Positions 8,613 to 16,719 of a stretch of DNA of 64,000 nt are shown here, in pieces. Numbering within the stretch: position 1 is the first letter of the stretch; each line of letters starts with the position of its first letter. Source of the stretch: Streptomyces spiroverticillatus (GTDB taxonomy: Bacteria > Actinomycetota > Actinomycetes > Streptomycetales > Streptomycetaceae); the NCBI GenBank assembly GCA_014650415.1, contig BMUX01000018.1:1-64000 (forward strand), written 5' to 3'. The position numbers and the translations under genes were made by a program. A model generated the notes under the pieces. It did no database searches. It was not told the origin of the DNA and saw nothing but the letters and a program-made list of their open reading frames with translations.

Positions 8613-8909
8613 ATGACCATGGACGAAGAGGACGCAAGGGCCACCGGGGACGCGGGCGGCGAGGCCGCCGGCATGGTGGCGTACGACCCGGCCGCCCCGG
8701 CCCCGCTCGGCGTCGTGCGCGAGGCGACCGGGCACTCCGAGGTGGACGCCCGCCTGGAGCGGCTGGCCGACGTCGACCACCTCACGGCCGACGGACACAT
8801 CGAGGTGTACGAGGATGTACACCGGGGGCTGCGCGAGACGCTGACCGCACTCGACGCACGCCCGGGACCTCCGGCGCCCCCCGCTTCACCGCACGACAAC
8901 AGGAGCTGA
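8613..8909 (+). CDS. Small conserved protein of unknown function upstream of tlyA
   Basis: 98 aa, acidic, with no signal or membrane segment. The central part PLGVVREATGHSEVDARLER followed by LADVDHLTADGHIEVYEDVH is regular and helical, while both ends are low complexity. It ends six bases before the tlyA start and so is probably co-transcribed with tlyA, nadK and possibly recN. Start ATG 8613 has no strong ribosome site; ATG 8619 is also possible. Confidence 0.75.
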   Translation: MTMDEEDARATGDAGGEAAGMVAYDPAAPAPLGVVREATGHSEVDARLERLADVDHLTADGHIEVYEDVHRGLRETLTALDARPGPPAPPASPHDNRS

Positions 8910-8915
8910 ACGCAC

Positions 8916-9731
8916 GTGGCAGGAGTGGCACGCCGCCGCCTGGACGCCGAGCTGGTCCGCCGGAAGCTCGCCCGCTCGCGGGAGCACGCGAGCCAGCTCA
9001 TCGCCGCAGGCCGGGTCAAGGTCGGCGGGGCGGTGGCGACGAAGGCCGCCACCCAGGTCGAGACTGCCGCGGCCCTGGTGGTGCTCCAGGACGACGACGA
9101 TCCCGACTACGTCTCGCGCGGCGGCCACAAGCTGGCCGGGGCGCTGGCCGCCTTCACCCCGCTGGGCCTGAAGGTCGAGGGGCGGCGGGCGCTGGACGCC
9201 GGGGCCTCCACCGGAGGCTTCACGGACGTACTGCTGCGCGCGGGCGTGGGGCACGTCGTCGCGGTGGACGTCGGGTACGGGCAGCTCGCCTGGTCCCTCC
9301 AGTCGGACGAGCGGGTCACCGTCAAGGACCGTACGAACGTCCGTGAGATGACCCTGGAGATGATCGACGGGGTGCCGGTGGACGTGGTGGTGGGCGACCT
9401 GTCGTTCATCCCGCTGGGGCTCGTGCTGCCCGCGCTCGCGCGGTGCGCCGCCCCGGACGCGGACCTGGTGCTGATGGTGAAGCCGCAGTTCGAGGTCGGC
9501 AAGGAGCGCCTGGGCAGCGGGGGAGTGGTGCGCAGCCCCGAACTGCGGGCCGATGCCGTACGGAACGTGGCGCGGCAGGCGTGGGGGCTCGGGCTCGGGG
9601 TGCAGGGCGTGACCGCGAGTCCGCTGCCCGGGCCCTCCGGGAACGTCGAGTACTTTCTGTGGCTGAGGGCCGGAGCACCCGAGCTCGACCCCGCGGATGT
9701 TGACCGTGCAGTGGCGGAGGGGCCCAGGTGA
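8916..9731 (+). CDS. tlyA: TlyA family rRNA (cytidine-2'-O)-methyltransferase
   Basis: 271 aa. An N-terminal S4 RNA-binding domain (residues about 6-66, RRRLDAELVRRKLARSREHA) is followed by a Rossmann methyltransferase with ALDAGASTGGFTDVLL as the SAM-binding motif, then VVGDLSFIPLG and MVKPQFEVG. TlyA 2'-O-methylates cytidines in 16S and 23S rRNA; in Mycobacterium its loss gives capreomycin resistance. The arginine-rich start (AGVARRRLD) is like the form that acts on both subunits. GTG 8916. It overlaps nadK by four bases. Confidence 0.94.
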   Translation: MAGVARRRLDAELVRRKLARSREHASQLIAAGRVKVGGAVATKAATQVETAAALVVLQDDDDPDYVSRGGHKLAGALAAFTPLGLKVEGRRALDAGASTGGFTDVLLRAGVGHVVAVDVGYGQLAWSLQSDERVTVKDRTNVREMTLEMIDGVPVDVVVGDLSFIPLGLVLPALARCAAPDADLVLMVKPQFEVGKERLGSGGVVRSPELRADAVRNVARQAWGLGLGVQGVTASPLPGPSGNVEYFLWLRAGAPELDPADVDRAVAEGPR

Positions 9732-10696
9732 CCGGAGCAGCGACGACAGGGACGACTGGAACGGCCGGAGTGCCGGAAGCGGCGCGCGTGCTGGAGCCGG
9801 CCGCGGAACGCACGGTGTTCCTGCTGGCGCACACCGGGCGGCCCGCCGCCATCCGCAGCGCCGAGCTGGTCGTGGAGGGGCTGCTGAAGAGCGGCCTGGG
9901 GGTGCGCCTGCTGGAGTCGGAGGCGGTCGACCTGCCGCTGCCCTCGTCCGTGGAGACGGTCGTCGAGGCGACCCCGGACGTCCTCGACGGCTGCGAGCTG
10001 CTGATCGTGCTCGGCGGCGACGGCACGCTGCTGCGCGGCGCGGACATCGCCCGCGCGTCCGGGGTGCCGATGCTGGGCGTCAACCTCGGCCGGGTCGGCT
10101 TCCTCGCGGAGGCCGAACGGGACGACCTGGACAAGGTCGTGGACCGGGTCGTCACCCGTTCGTACGAGGTCGAGGAGCGGATGACGCTCGACGTCCTGGT
10201 GCACAACAACGGTGACGTCGTCCACGAGGACTGGGCGCTCAACGAGGCCGCCGTCCAGAAGGTGTCACCGGAGCGGATGCTCGAAGTGGTGCTGGAGATC
10301 GACGGACGCCCTGTCACCGGCTTCGGCTGCGACGGCATCGTGTGCGCGACACCGACCGGGTCCACCGCGTACGCCTTCTCCGCCGGCGGCCCGGTGGTGT
10401 GGCCGGAGGTGGAGGCACTGTTGATGGTGCCGATCAGCGCGCACGCGCTGTTCGCCAAGCCGCTGGTGACGTCACCGACGTCGGTGCTCGCGGTGGAGGT
10501 GCAGCCGCACACTCCCAACGGGGTGCTGTGGTGCGACGGGCGCAGGACCGTGGAACTGCCGTCGGGGGCGCGTGTGGAGGTGCGCAGGGGTGCCGTTCCG
10601 GTACGCCTGGCCCGGTTGCACCACGCGTCGTTCACCGACCGGCTGGTGGCCAAGTTCGCGCTGCCGGTGTCGGGGTGGCGGGGCGCGCCGCACTGA
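9728..10696 (+). CDS. nadK: NAD kinase
   Basis: 322 aa. It phosphorylates NAD+ to NADP+ using ATP or polyphosphate in the cytosol. Visible family motifs are LIVLGGDGTLLRGADIA (the GGDGT motif near residue 99), the NEAAVQK motif, and the glycine-rich block GIVCATPTGSTAYAFSAGGP. The start codon overlaps the tlyA stop. About 25 residues of low-complexity sequence precede the fold. It fits the conserved order tlyA-nadK-recN. Confidence 0.95.
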   Translation: MTGAATTGTTGTAGVPEAARVLEPAAERTVFLLAHTGRPAAIRSAELVVEGLLKSGLGVRLLESEAVDLPLPSSVETVVEATPDVLDGCELLIVLGGDGTLLRGADIARASGVPMLGVNLGRVGFLAEAERDDLDKVVDRVVTRSYEVEERMTLDVLVHNNGDVVHEDWALNEAAVQKVSPERMLEVVLEIDGRPVTGFGCDGIVCATPTGSTAYAFSAGGPVVWPEVEALLMVPISAHALFAKPLVTSPTSVLAVEVQPHTPNGVLWCDGRRTVELPSGARVEVRRGAVPVRLARLHHASFTDRLVAKFALPVSGWRGAPH

Positions 10697-10930
10697 GTGC
10701 CGGAGGGATCAACCGGGCGATGTGCGTGTCACCCGGTCCGGGCCCCGCATCCGATTCGATCGCAAGTTCGATCAAGAGGGGTCGGGGCTGCCCGGGCCGG
10801 GCAGGTGCCCAGCATGAGGCATGTCGCGGATTTCAGGGTGGGGCTTTCGTCGGGTTCCGTACGGTCCCGGGGGGCCGGGGCGGACGGGGGCCGTCGCACG
10901 GGGGGCTCAGGACCTCGTAAGGTCGTGTCC

Positions 10931-12664
10931 GTGTTGGAGGAGATGCGGATACGGTCGCTCGGAGTCATCGACGACGCTGTCGTCGAGCTGTCACCCGGCT
11001 TCACGGCGGTGACCGGCGAGACCGGAGCGGGCAAGACCATGGTCGTCACCAGTCTCGGGCTGTTGCTCGGAGGCCGGGCCGACCCTGCCCTGGTACGGCT
11101 GGGGTCCAAGGCGGCGGTGGTGGAGGGGCGGCTCACGGTGCGCCCCGGCGACCCCGCCGCGCTGCGCGCCCAAGAGGCCGGGGCCGAGATCGAGGACGGG
11201 GCGCTGATCGTCAGCAGGACGGTTTCTGCGGAGGGGCGTTCGCGCGCCCACCTCGGCGGGCGTTCGGTGCCGGTGGGCGTCCTCGCGGAGCTCGCCGACG
11301 ACCTGGTGGCCGTGCACGGGCAGACCGACCAGCAGGGGCTGCTGCGGCCGTCCCGGCAGCGGCAGGCCCTCGACCGGTACGCGGGCGACGCCGTCTCGGT
11401 GCCGCATGCCAAGTACGTGACCGCCTACCGGCGTCTGAAGGCCGTCTCCGCCGAACTGGACGAGATCACCACGCGGGCCCGTGAGCGGGCCCAGGAGGCC
11501 GATCTGCTGCGCTTCGGGCTGGAGGAGATCGCCGCCGTCGAACCCCTCGCCGGGGAGGACGCGGAACTCGCCGCCGAGGCCGAGCGGCTCGGGCACGCCG
11601 AGGCGCTCGCCTCCGCCGCCGCGCTCGCCCACGCGGCGCTCGCGGGCAATCCCGAGGACCCCGAGGGCGTCGACGCCAACACCCTCGTCGCGGGCGCCCA
11701 GCGGGCCGTGGACGCCGTGCGGTCGCACGACGCGGCGCTGGCGTCGCTGGCCGAGCGGATCGGCGAGATCGGCATCCTGCTGGGCGACGTGGCGGGCGAG
11801 CTCGCCGGGTACGCCGACAACCTGGACGCCGACCCGCTGCGGCTGGCCGCCGTCGAGGAGCGCAGGGCCGCGCTCACGCAGCTCACCCGCAAGTACGGGT
11901 CCGACGTCGACTCCGTACTGGCGTGGGCGCAGGAGGGTGCCGCCCGGCTCACCGAGCTGGACGGCGACGACGACCGGATCGGCGAGCTGACCGCCGAGCG
12001 CGACATCCTGCGCGGCGAACTGTCGCTCCTCGCGCAGGCGTTGACCGACGCCCGCACCGAGGCCGCCGCCCGGTTCGCCGACGCGGTGACGGCGGAACTG
12101 GCGTCCCTCGCCATGCCGCATGCCCGGGTGTCCATCGACATCCGGCAGACCGAGGACCCGGCGGCCGGCATCGAGGTGGGCGGCCGTCCGGTCCAGTTCA
12201 ACTCCTCCGGCGCCGACGAGGTCGAGCTGCTGCTCGCCCCGCACCCCGGCGCGCACCCCCGCCCCATCGGCAAGGGTGCCTCCGGCGGTGAGCTGTCGCG
12301 CGTGATGCTCGCGGTGGAGGTCGTCTTCGCGGGGTCCGACCCCGTACCGACGTACCTCTTCGACGAGGTGGACGCCGGTGTCGGCGGCAAGGCGGCCGTG
12401 GAGGTCGGCCGGCGGCTGGCGAAGCTGGCGAAGTCGGCACAGGTGGTGGTCGTGACGCACTTGCCGCAGGTGGCGGCGTTCGCGGACCGGCAACTGCTGG
12501 TGGAGAAGACCAACGACGGATCTGTCACCAGGAGTGGTGTCACCGTGCTGGAGGGCGAGGACCGGGTGCGCGAGCTGTCCCGGATGCTCGCCGGCCAGGA
12601 GGACTCGGAGACCGCACGGGCGCACGCGGAGGAACTGTTGGCGACGGCAAGGGCGGACGCGTAA
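10931..12664 (+). CDS. recN: DNA repair protein RecN
   Basis: 577 aa SMC-like ATPase acting in double-strand break repair. Walker A is GETGAGKT at residues 29-36. A long coiled-coil region rich in Ala, Glu and Arg occupies about 150-350. The C-terminal head carries GASGGELSRVMLAVEV and Walker B TYLFDEVDAGVGGKAAVEVG. I chose GTG 10931 because TAAGG at 10918-10922 gives correct spacing; GTG 10925 lies too near. A 234-base gap after nadK may hold its own promoter. The stop is directly followed by the next start. Confidence 0.95.
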   Translation: MLEEMRIRSLGVIDDAVVELSPGFTAVTGETGAGKTMVVTSLGLLLGGRADPALVRLGSKAAVVEGRLTVRPGDPAALRAQEAGAEIEDGALIVSRTVSAEGRSRAHLGGRSVPVGVLAELADDLVAVHGQTDQQGLLRPSRQRQALDRYAGDAVSVPHAKYVTAYRRLKAVSAELDEITTRARERAQEADLLRFGLEEIAAVEPLAGEDAELAAEAERLGHAEALASAAALAHAALAGNPEDPEGVDANTLVAGAQRAVDAVRSHDAALASLAERIGEIGILLGDVAGELAGYADNLDADPLRLAAVEERRAALTQLTRKYGSDVDSVLAWAQEGAARLTELDGDDDRIGELTAERDILRGELSLLAQALTDARTEAAARFADAVTAELASLAMPHARVSIDIRQTEDPAAGIEVGGRPVQFNSSGADEVELLLAPHPGAHPRPIGKGASGGELSRVMLAVEVVFAGSDPVPTYLFDEVDAGVGGKAAVEVGRRLAKLAKSAQVVVVTHLPQVAAFADRQLLVEKTNDGSVTRSGVTVLEGEDRVRELSRMLAGQEDSETARAHAEELLATARADA

Positions 12665-13444
12665 GTGACGGGTCGGACACGGGCGCGTGCCGCCGGGGTG
12701 CTGGGCGCCGTAGGGGCGACTCTGGCGGTACGGGCCGGGATGCGCCGGTGGCCACCGGGGGAGGCCGCCCTGTGGGAGCGGAAGAACTACGAGGGCACGG
12801 TCGTGGACCTGTACGCGGGCCCCGCCACCGCCCTCGGCGCCGCCGCCTCCGTGGCCGCTTCCCCCGCCGTTCCGGTACGTGCGAAGGCTGCCACTGTGCT
12901 GGCGGTGCTCGCCGCCGGGGGCTGCGGAGCGTATGACGACATGGTTGCCCGCAACGACCCGCGCAAGGGATTCCGCGCACACCTGGGCGCACTGCGCCAG
13001 GGCGAGATCACCAGCGGCGGCGTCAAGTTGCTCGGCATCGGTGCCGCCGGACTGGCGGCAGGCGCGCTCCTCAAGGACGGTGTCGTCGACAGGGTGCTCG
13101 CGGGAGTGGTCGTCGCGGGCACCGCACACCTGGTGAATCTCGTCGACGTACGTCCCGGGAGGGCTGTGGGCACAGTGCTCGCGCTCGGCGCTCCCGGCCT
13201 CCTCAAGGGAGGCGCGGCGGGAGCGCTCGCCGCAGCACCCGTGGGAGCCGCCGCAGCAGTGCTGGAGGACGACCTCAAGAGGCGCACGATGCTCGGCGAC
13301 ACAGGGGCGCACGCGCTCGGCGCCGCACTGGGCGCCGCGATCGTCACCGGGAACGGACGCACCGGACTCGTCCTGCACGCAGCCGCCCTGGTCACGGCCG
13401 CGGCCTGCGGCGACAGGGTCAGCCGTGCGGCGGGTGCGTCCTGA
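12665..13444 (+). CDS. MraY/WecA-superfamily-like membrane protein
   Basis: 259 aa with about eight hydrophobic segments. Motifs resemble the polyprenyl-phosphate sugar-1-phosphate transferase superfamily: GAYDDMVARNDPRKG (Asp-Asp pair), GGVKLLGIG, AHLVNLVDVRPGRA at the place of the NxxDGxDG loop, and LGDTGAHALGAALG. The loop lacks the second Asp seen in MraY, and the protein is shorter than the usual 320-360 aa, so activity is uncertain. The GTG start follows the recN stop with no gap. The neighbouring glycosyltransferase suggests a role in lipid-linked glycan formation, which is inference. Confidence 0.72.
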   Translation: MTGRTRARAAGVLGAVGATLAVRAGMRRWPPGEAALWERKNYEGTVVDLYAGPATALGAAASVAASPAVPVRAKAATVLAVLAAGGCGAYDDMVARNDPRKGFRAHLGALRQGEITSGGVKLLGIGAAGLAAGALLKDGVVDRVLAGVVVAGTAHLVNLVDVRPGRAVGTVLALGAPGLLKGGAAGALAAAPVGAAAAVLEDDLKRRTMLGDTGAHALGAALGAAIVTGNGRTGLVLHAAALVTAAACGDRVSRAAGAS

Positions 13445-13492
13445 ACGGGCGATCACTCGTGCGGGTGGTACCGGGCAGGAAGTGAAAGGGCC

Positions 13493-13527
13493 GGGGCACA
13501 TGTGGTGCCCCAACAGCCCTGCGGGCT
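13493..13527 (+). terminator. Tandem hairpins after the MraY-like gene
   Basis: Two adjacent perfect hairpins: a 7-bp stem GGGGCAC/GTGCCCC (13493-13511), then a 5-bp stem AGCCC/GGGCT (13515-13527). There is no T tract. They may act as a terminator or as 5' structure upstream of the glycosyltransferase gene at 13671. Confidence 0.45.
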
Positions 13528-13670
13528 GGCATCCTTGGCGCCGTAATGCACACAAGTGCAGCACAAGCGCAGCAGAAGTCGTACGGAGAAGCTGCACGAG
13601 GAGCGCGGCACGGCCGCACGTGTGCGGCACCGCCCCCGCAGAGGCCCCCACTTCAGGAGCACCCACCACC

Positions 13671-14828
13671 GTGAGCAGCACCTCGCCACCGCCGTACGGA
13701 CAGTCGCCGCTCCGCGCCGTCCAGGTCCTCGGCGGCGGCAGCGCGGGCAGCAGCGTGCACGTCAGGTCGTTGACCGCAGGGCTCGTCGCGCGGGGCGTGC
13801 GGGTCACCGTGTGCGCCCCCGCCGAACTGGAGAGCGCCTACGACTTCGCGGACGTGGGCGCCGACGTGGTGACCGTCCCCCGGCGCAGCGACCCGGTGTC
13901 GGTGGCGGCGCTGCGGGCCGCCTGCGCCGGTGCCGACATCGTCCACGCGCACGGGCTGCACGCCGCCGTGCGCACCGCAGTCGCCCTGAGCGGGCGGGCC
14001 GCCCGCCGGGGCGGGCCGCAGGGCTCGTACGCGGGACGCGGCGGCCGGGTGCCGCTCGTGGTCACCTGGCACACCCGGGCGCATGCGGAGGGGCCGCGCA
14101 GTCATGTCGTACGGCTCATGGAGCGCAGCGCCGCGCGGGCGGCCGCCGTCGTCCTGGGCACCTCCTCCGACCTGGTCGACCGGGCCCGCAGCAGGGGCGC
14201 CCGGGACGCCCGCCTCGCACCGGTGACGGTGCCCGCGCCCCGGCCGGCGGAGGACTTCCGGGAGAGCAAGGCGCGGGCCGAACTGGGCGCGGTGGAGCGG
14301 CCGTTACTGATGGCTGTCGGCAGCCTGGTGCCGTACCGGGGCTACGACGTTCTCCTGGACGCCTCCCGGGCCTGGCGCGACCTCGACCCCGCCCCGCTGG
14401 TCACCATCGCCGGAGAGGGCCGTGAGCGGGCCGCGCTCCAGCGCCGGATCGAGGACGAGGACCTTCCCGTGCGTCTGCTCGGGCGGCGCGACGACATCTC
14501 CGAACTCCTCGCCGCCGCCGACGTCGCCGTGCTGCCCAGCCGGTGGGAGGCGCGCTCGGTGCTGGCGCAGGAGGCGCTGCGCGCGGGGGTGCCGCTGGTG
14601 GCGACCCGGGTCGGCGGCATCCCGGAACTGGTCGGGGAGGCCGCTGAATTCGTACCGTACGGAGATCCTCAGGCGCTCGCGCGCACGGTGCTCGCGCTGC
14701 TCGCCGACCCGGACCGGCGGGCGGTGCTCGCCGAGGAGGGCAGGCGGCAGGCCGCCACCTGGCCGACCGAGGACGAGACGGTGGCACAGGTGCTCAGCGT
14801 GTACGACGAGCTGACGGGGCAGAGCTGA
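13671..14828 (+). CDS. Glycosyltransferase family 4 (TTA-containing)
   Basis: 385 aa from GTG 13671 (AGGAG 13655-13659). GT-B fold with the N-terminal glycine loop LGGGSAGSSVHVRSLTAGL, DIVHAHGLHAAV, the donor-side MAVGSLVPYRGYDVLL, and an EX7E-like segment SRWEARSVLAQEALRAGVPL. Such enzymes transfer sugars from nucleotide donors to wall, lipid or metabolite acceptors. It contains a TTA leucine codon at 14304-14306, the rarest codon in streptomycetes and read by the bldA tRNA. Translation may therefore depend on developmental stage. The 3' end is tandemly duplicated. Confidence 0.86.
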   Translation: MSSTSPPPYGQSPLRAVQVLGGGSAGSSVHVRSLTAGLVARGVRVTVCAPAELESAYDFADVGADVVTVPRRSDPVSVAALRAACAGADIVHAHGLHAAVRTAVALSGRAARRGGPQGSYAGRGGRVPLVVTWHTRAHAEGPRSHVVRLMERSAARAAAVVLGTSSDLVDRARSRGARDARLAPVTVPAPRPAEDFRESKARAELGAVERPLLMAVGSLVPYRGYDVLLDASRAWRDLDPAPLVTIAGEGRERAALQRRIEDEDLPVRLLGRRDDISELLAAADVAVLPSRWEARSVLAQEALRAGVPLVATRVGGIPELVGEAAEFVPYGDPQALARTVLALLADPDRRAVLAEEGRRQAATWPTEDETVAQVLSVYDELTGQS

Positions 14829-14881
14829 CGCCTCTGAGGGCCCACGACGGGGCAGAGCTGACGCCCCTGCGGGCCCACGCC
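14816..14881 (+). repeat. 33-bp tandem duplication spanning the glycosyltransferase stop
   Basis: Two near-identical 33-bp copies (14816-14848 and 14849-14881) starting GGGGCAGAGCTGACGCC. The first holds the TGA stop (14826-14828), and the in-frame period provides a second TGA at 14859-14861. The copies differ at about four positions. Confidence 0.92.
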
Positions 14882-14889
14882 ACGCCGTG

Positions 14890-16518
14890 TCAGGAGGCGT
14901 GCCGCCGTGCCCGCAGTGCCAGGCTCAGCGCCAGCACCGTCTGCGGGTCGTCCAGGTCGGTGCCCAGCAGTTCCGAGATGCGGGCGAGGCGGTTGTAGAG
15001 GGTCTGCCGGTTGAGGTGGAGTTCGCGGGCGGTCTCCGCCTTGCGGCCCGCGTGTGCCAGATATGTCTCCAGGGTCGGCAGCAGCGGCGGGCGCGAGGTC
15101 TTGTCGTGGTCGCGCAGCGGGCCGATCGCCCGGTCCACGAAGGCGGCCAGGTCCGGATGGTCGCGCAGCCGCCACAGCAGGAGGTCGATGTCCAGGCGCC
15201 GGGCGTCGTACCAGGGCCGGTCGTGCAGCCCCTGTGCCGCCGTCGCCGTCTCCGCCGCGTGCCGCAGGCCCGCCGAAGCGGCCGCCCAGCCGCCCGCGAC
15301 GCCGACCACCACGACCGGCGGGTGCGCGCCCGCCCTGCCGAGCCCGGCGCGCTCCACACCGGCGCGCAGGGCGGCGGCGACCCGGTCGGCGACCGCGGTG
15401 CGTTCCGATTCCGTACGGAGACCGAGGAGCAGCGGCACCCGGCCCTCCACGGGACGTACGCCGAGCAGCACCGGCACGCCCACCGACGCCAGCTCCTCCA
15501 GCACGGCCCGCGCGAGGACTGCCCAGTTCCCCGACGGCGACAGCTCGGCCGCCAGTCGCATCACCACCGGCAGCAGCGGCCCCTCACCGGGCTTGAAGCC
15601 CAGCACGCGGGCCTGCGCCGGGGCCTCGTCCGCCGAGATGCGCCCCTGTGCCAGGTCGGTGAGGAAGTCGCCGCGACCGCGTGCCGCCAGCTCCTCCTCC
15701 TGGCGGGCCTGCATCAGCACGACCGCCAGGATGTCCGCCGCCCGCTCCGCCGCCATCCGGTGCACCGGCAGCAGCGGATGCGCGACCCCGAGCAGCACCA
15801 GGCGGGCCCGCACCGAGCCCACCCCGTGCCCGCCGCCGGGCACGTCCACCAGCACCCCGTTGGCGGGCGGCCCCGACTCGCGGGCCTCGCGCTGGCCGCG
15901 CAGCCCCTCCCAGACCTGGAGCGGGTCGGCCCCGGAGTCGACGGCGGTGGGCCCTGCGGCGTACAGGAGCTGGCCGTCGGCGGTTTCCAGGAAGACGGGG
16001 TTGGCGGTGAAGTCCGCGAGGATGCCCAGCACCTGCGGCACCCCGCCGCCGCCGAGCAGTGCCTCCGTGCAGCGGCGGTGCACCTCCTCCGCCTGGCGCA
16101 GCAGCGTGTAGTGCCCGTTGACGATCTCGGTGTGCACCTCTTCGGTGACGGACACGAACGGCACCTCGCGGTGCAGCTGCACCAGCGGCAGACCGGCCGC
16201 CCGTGCCGTCTCCACCAGCGTGGACGGCAGCCTGCTGAAGCGCGGCCCCAGCTCCACGACGAGCGCCGCGATGCCCCGGTCGGCGAGCCTGCGCACGAAG
16301 GCGCGCTGCTCCGCCGGGCGGGTCCCCAGGCCCAGGCCGGTCGTCAGCAGCAGCTCGCCGCCCTTGAGCAGGGAGGCGATATTGGGGACCTCCCCGGCGT
16401 GCACCCAGCGCACGGTCCGGTTGAGCCGGTCGGCGCCTGCCACGACCTCCGGGAGTCCGCTGCGGAGTCCCGGCAGTTCAAGCGCCCGTTGCACGGTGAT
16501 TCCGCCCTGCGTGTCCAT
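14890..16518 (-). CDS. PucR family transcriptional regulator
   Basis: 542 aa. The N-terminal PucR ligand domain (residues about 10-125) includes VRWVHAGEVPNIASLLKGGE and LLLTTGLGLG. A central GGDEF-like regulatory region follows, and the C-terminal helix-turn-helix (about 490-535) contains HLNRQTLYNRLARISELLGT, the diagnostic PucR motif. PucR-type proteins control purine, GABA, polyamine or amino-acid catabolism. It is divergent from an APC permease gene, whose substrate may be the inducer. A perfect palindrome lies 24 bases before its start. Confidence 0.92.
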   Translation of the reverse strand: MDTQGGITVQRALELPGLRSGLPEVVAGADRLNRTVRWVHAGEVPNIASLLKGGELLLTTGLGLGTRPAEQRAFVRRLADRGIAALVVELGPRFSRLPSTLVETARAAGLPLVQLHREVPFVSVTEEVHTEIVNGHYTLLRQAEEVHRRCTEALLGGGGVPQVLGILADFTANPVFLETADGQLLYAAGPTAVDSGADPLQVWEGLRGQREARESGPPANGVLVDVPGGGHGVGSVRARLVLLGVAHPLLPVHRMAAERAADILAVVLMQARQEEELAARGRGDFLTDLAQGRISADEAPAQARVLGFKPGEGPLLPVVMRLAAELSPSGNWAVLARAVLEELASVGVPVLLGVRPVEGRVPLLLGLRTESERTAVADRVAAALRAGVERAGLGRAGAHPPVVVVGVAGGWAAASAGLRHAAETATAAQGLHDRPWYDARRLDIDLLLWRLRDHPDLAAFVDRAIGPLRDHDKTSRPPLLPTLETYLAHAGRKAETARELHLNRQTLYNRLARISELLGTDLDDPQTVLALSLALRARRHAS

Positions 16519-16541
16519 GGATCGGGACGGTACCCGGGCGC

Positions 16542-16556
16542 ATGTTCCAGGAACAT
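16542..16556. promoter_or_regulatory. Perfect 15-bp palindrome, probable operator
   Basis: ATGTTCCAGGAACAT (7-bp arms, 1-base centre) lies between the divergent PucR regulator and permease genes. Position and symmetry suit autoregulation by PucR, but another dimeric regulator is possible. I know of no consensus that would settle this. Confidence 0.62.
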
Positions 16557-16719
16557 CACCCGGGGGTTACAGGGCGAGTCCCCGGCCCGATCGCCCCGAC
16601 AACTCGTCGCGCTCCGGCGGTATTTGGACGACCGGTTGCCGATTGTGGCGTACGTCACGCGGAAGGAGACTGCATCGCCGCCCCCTCCTCCCTCCTTTCG
16701 CCGGAAAAGAGAGCGCCCC

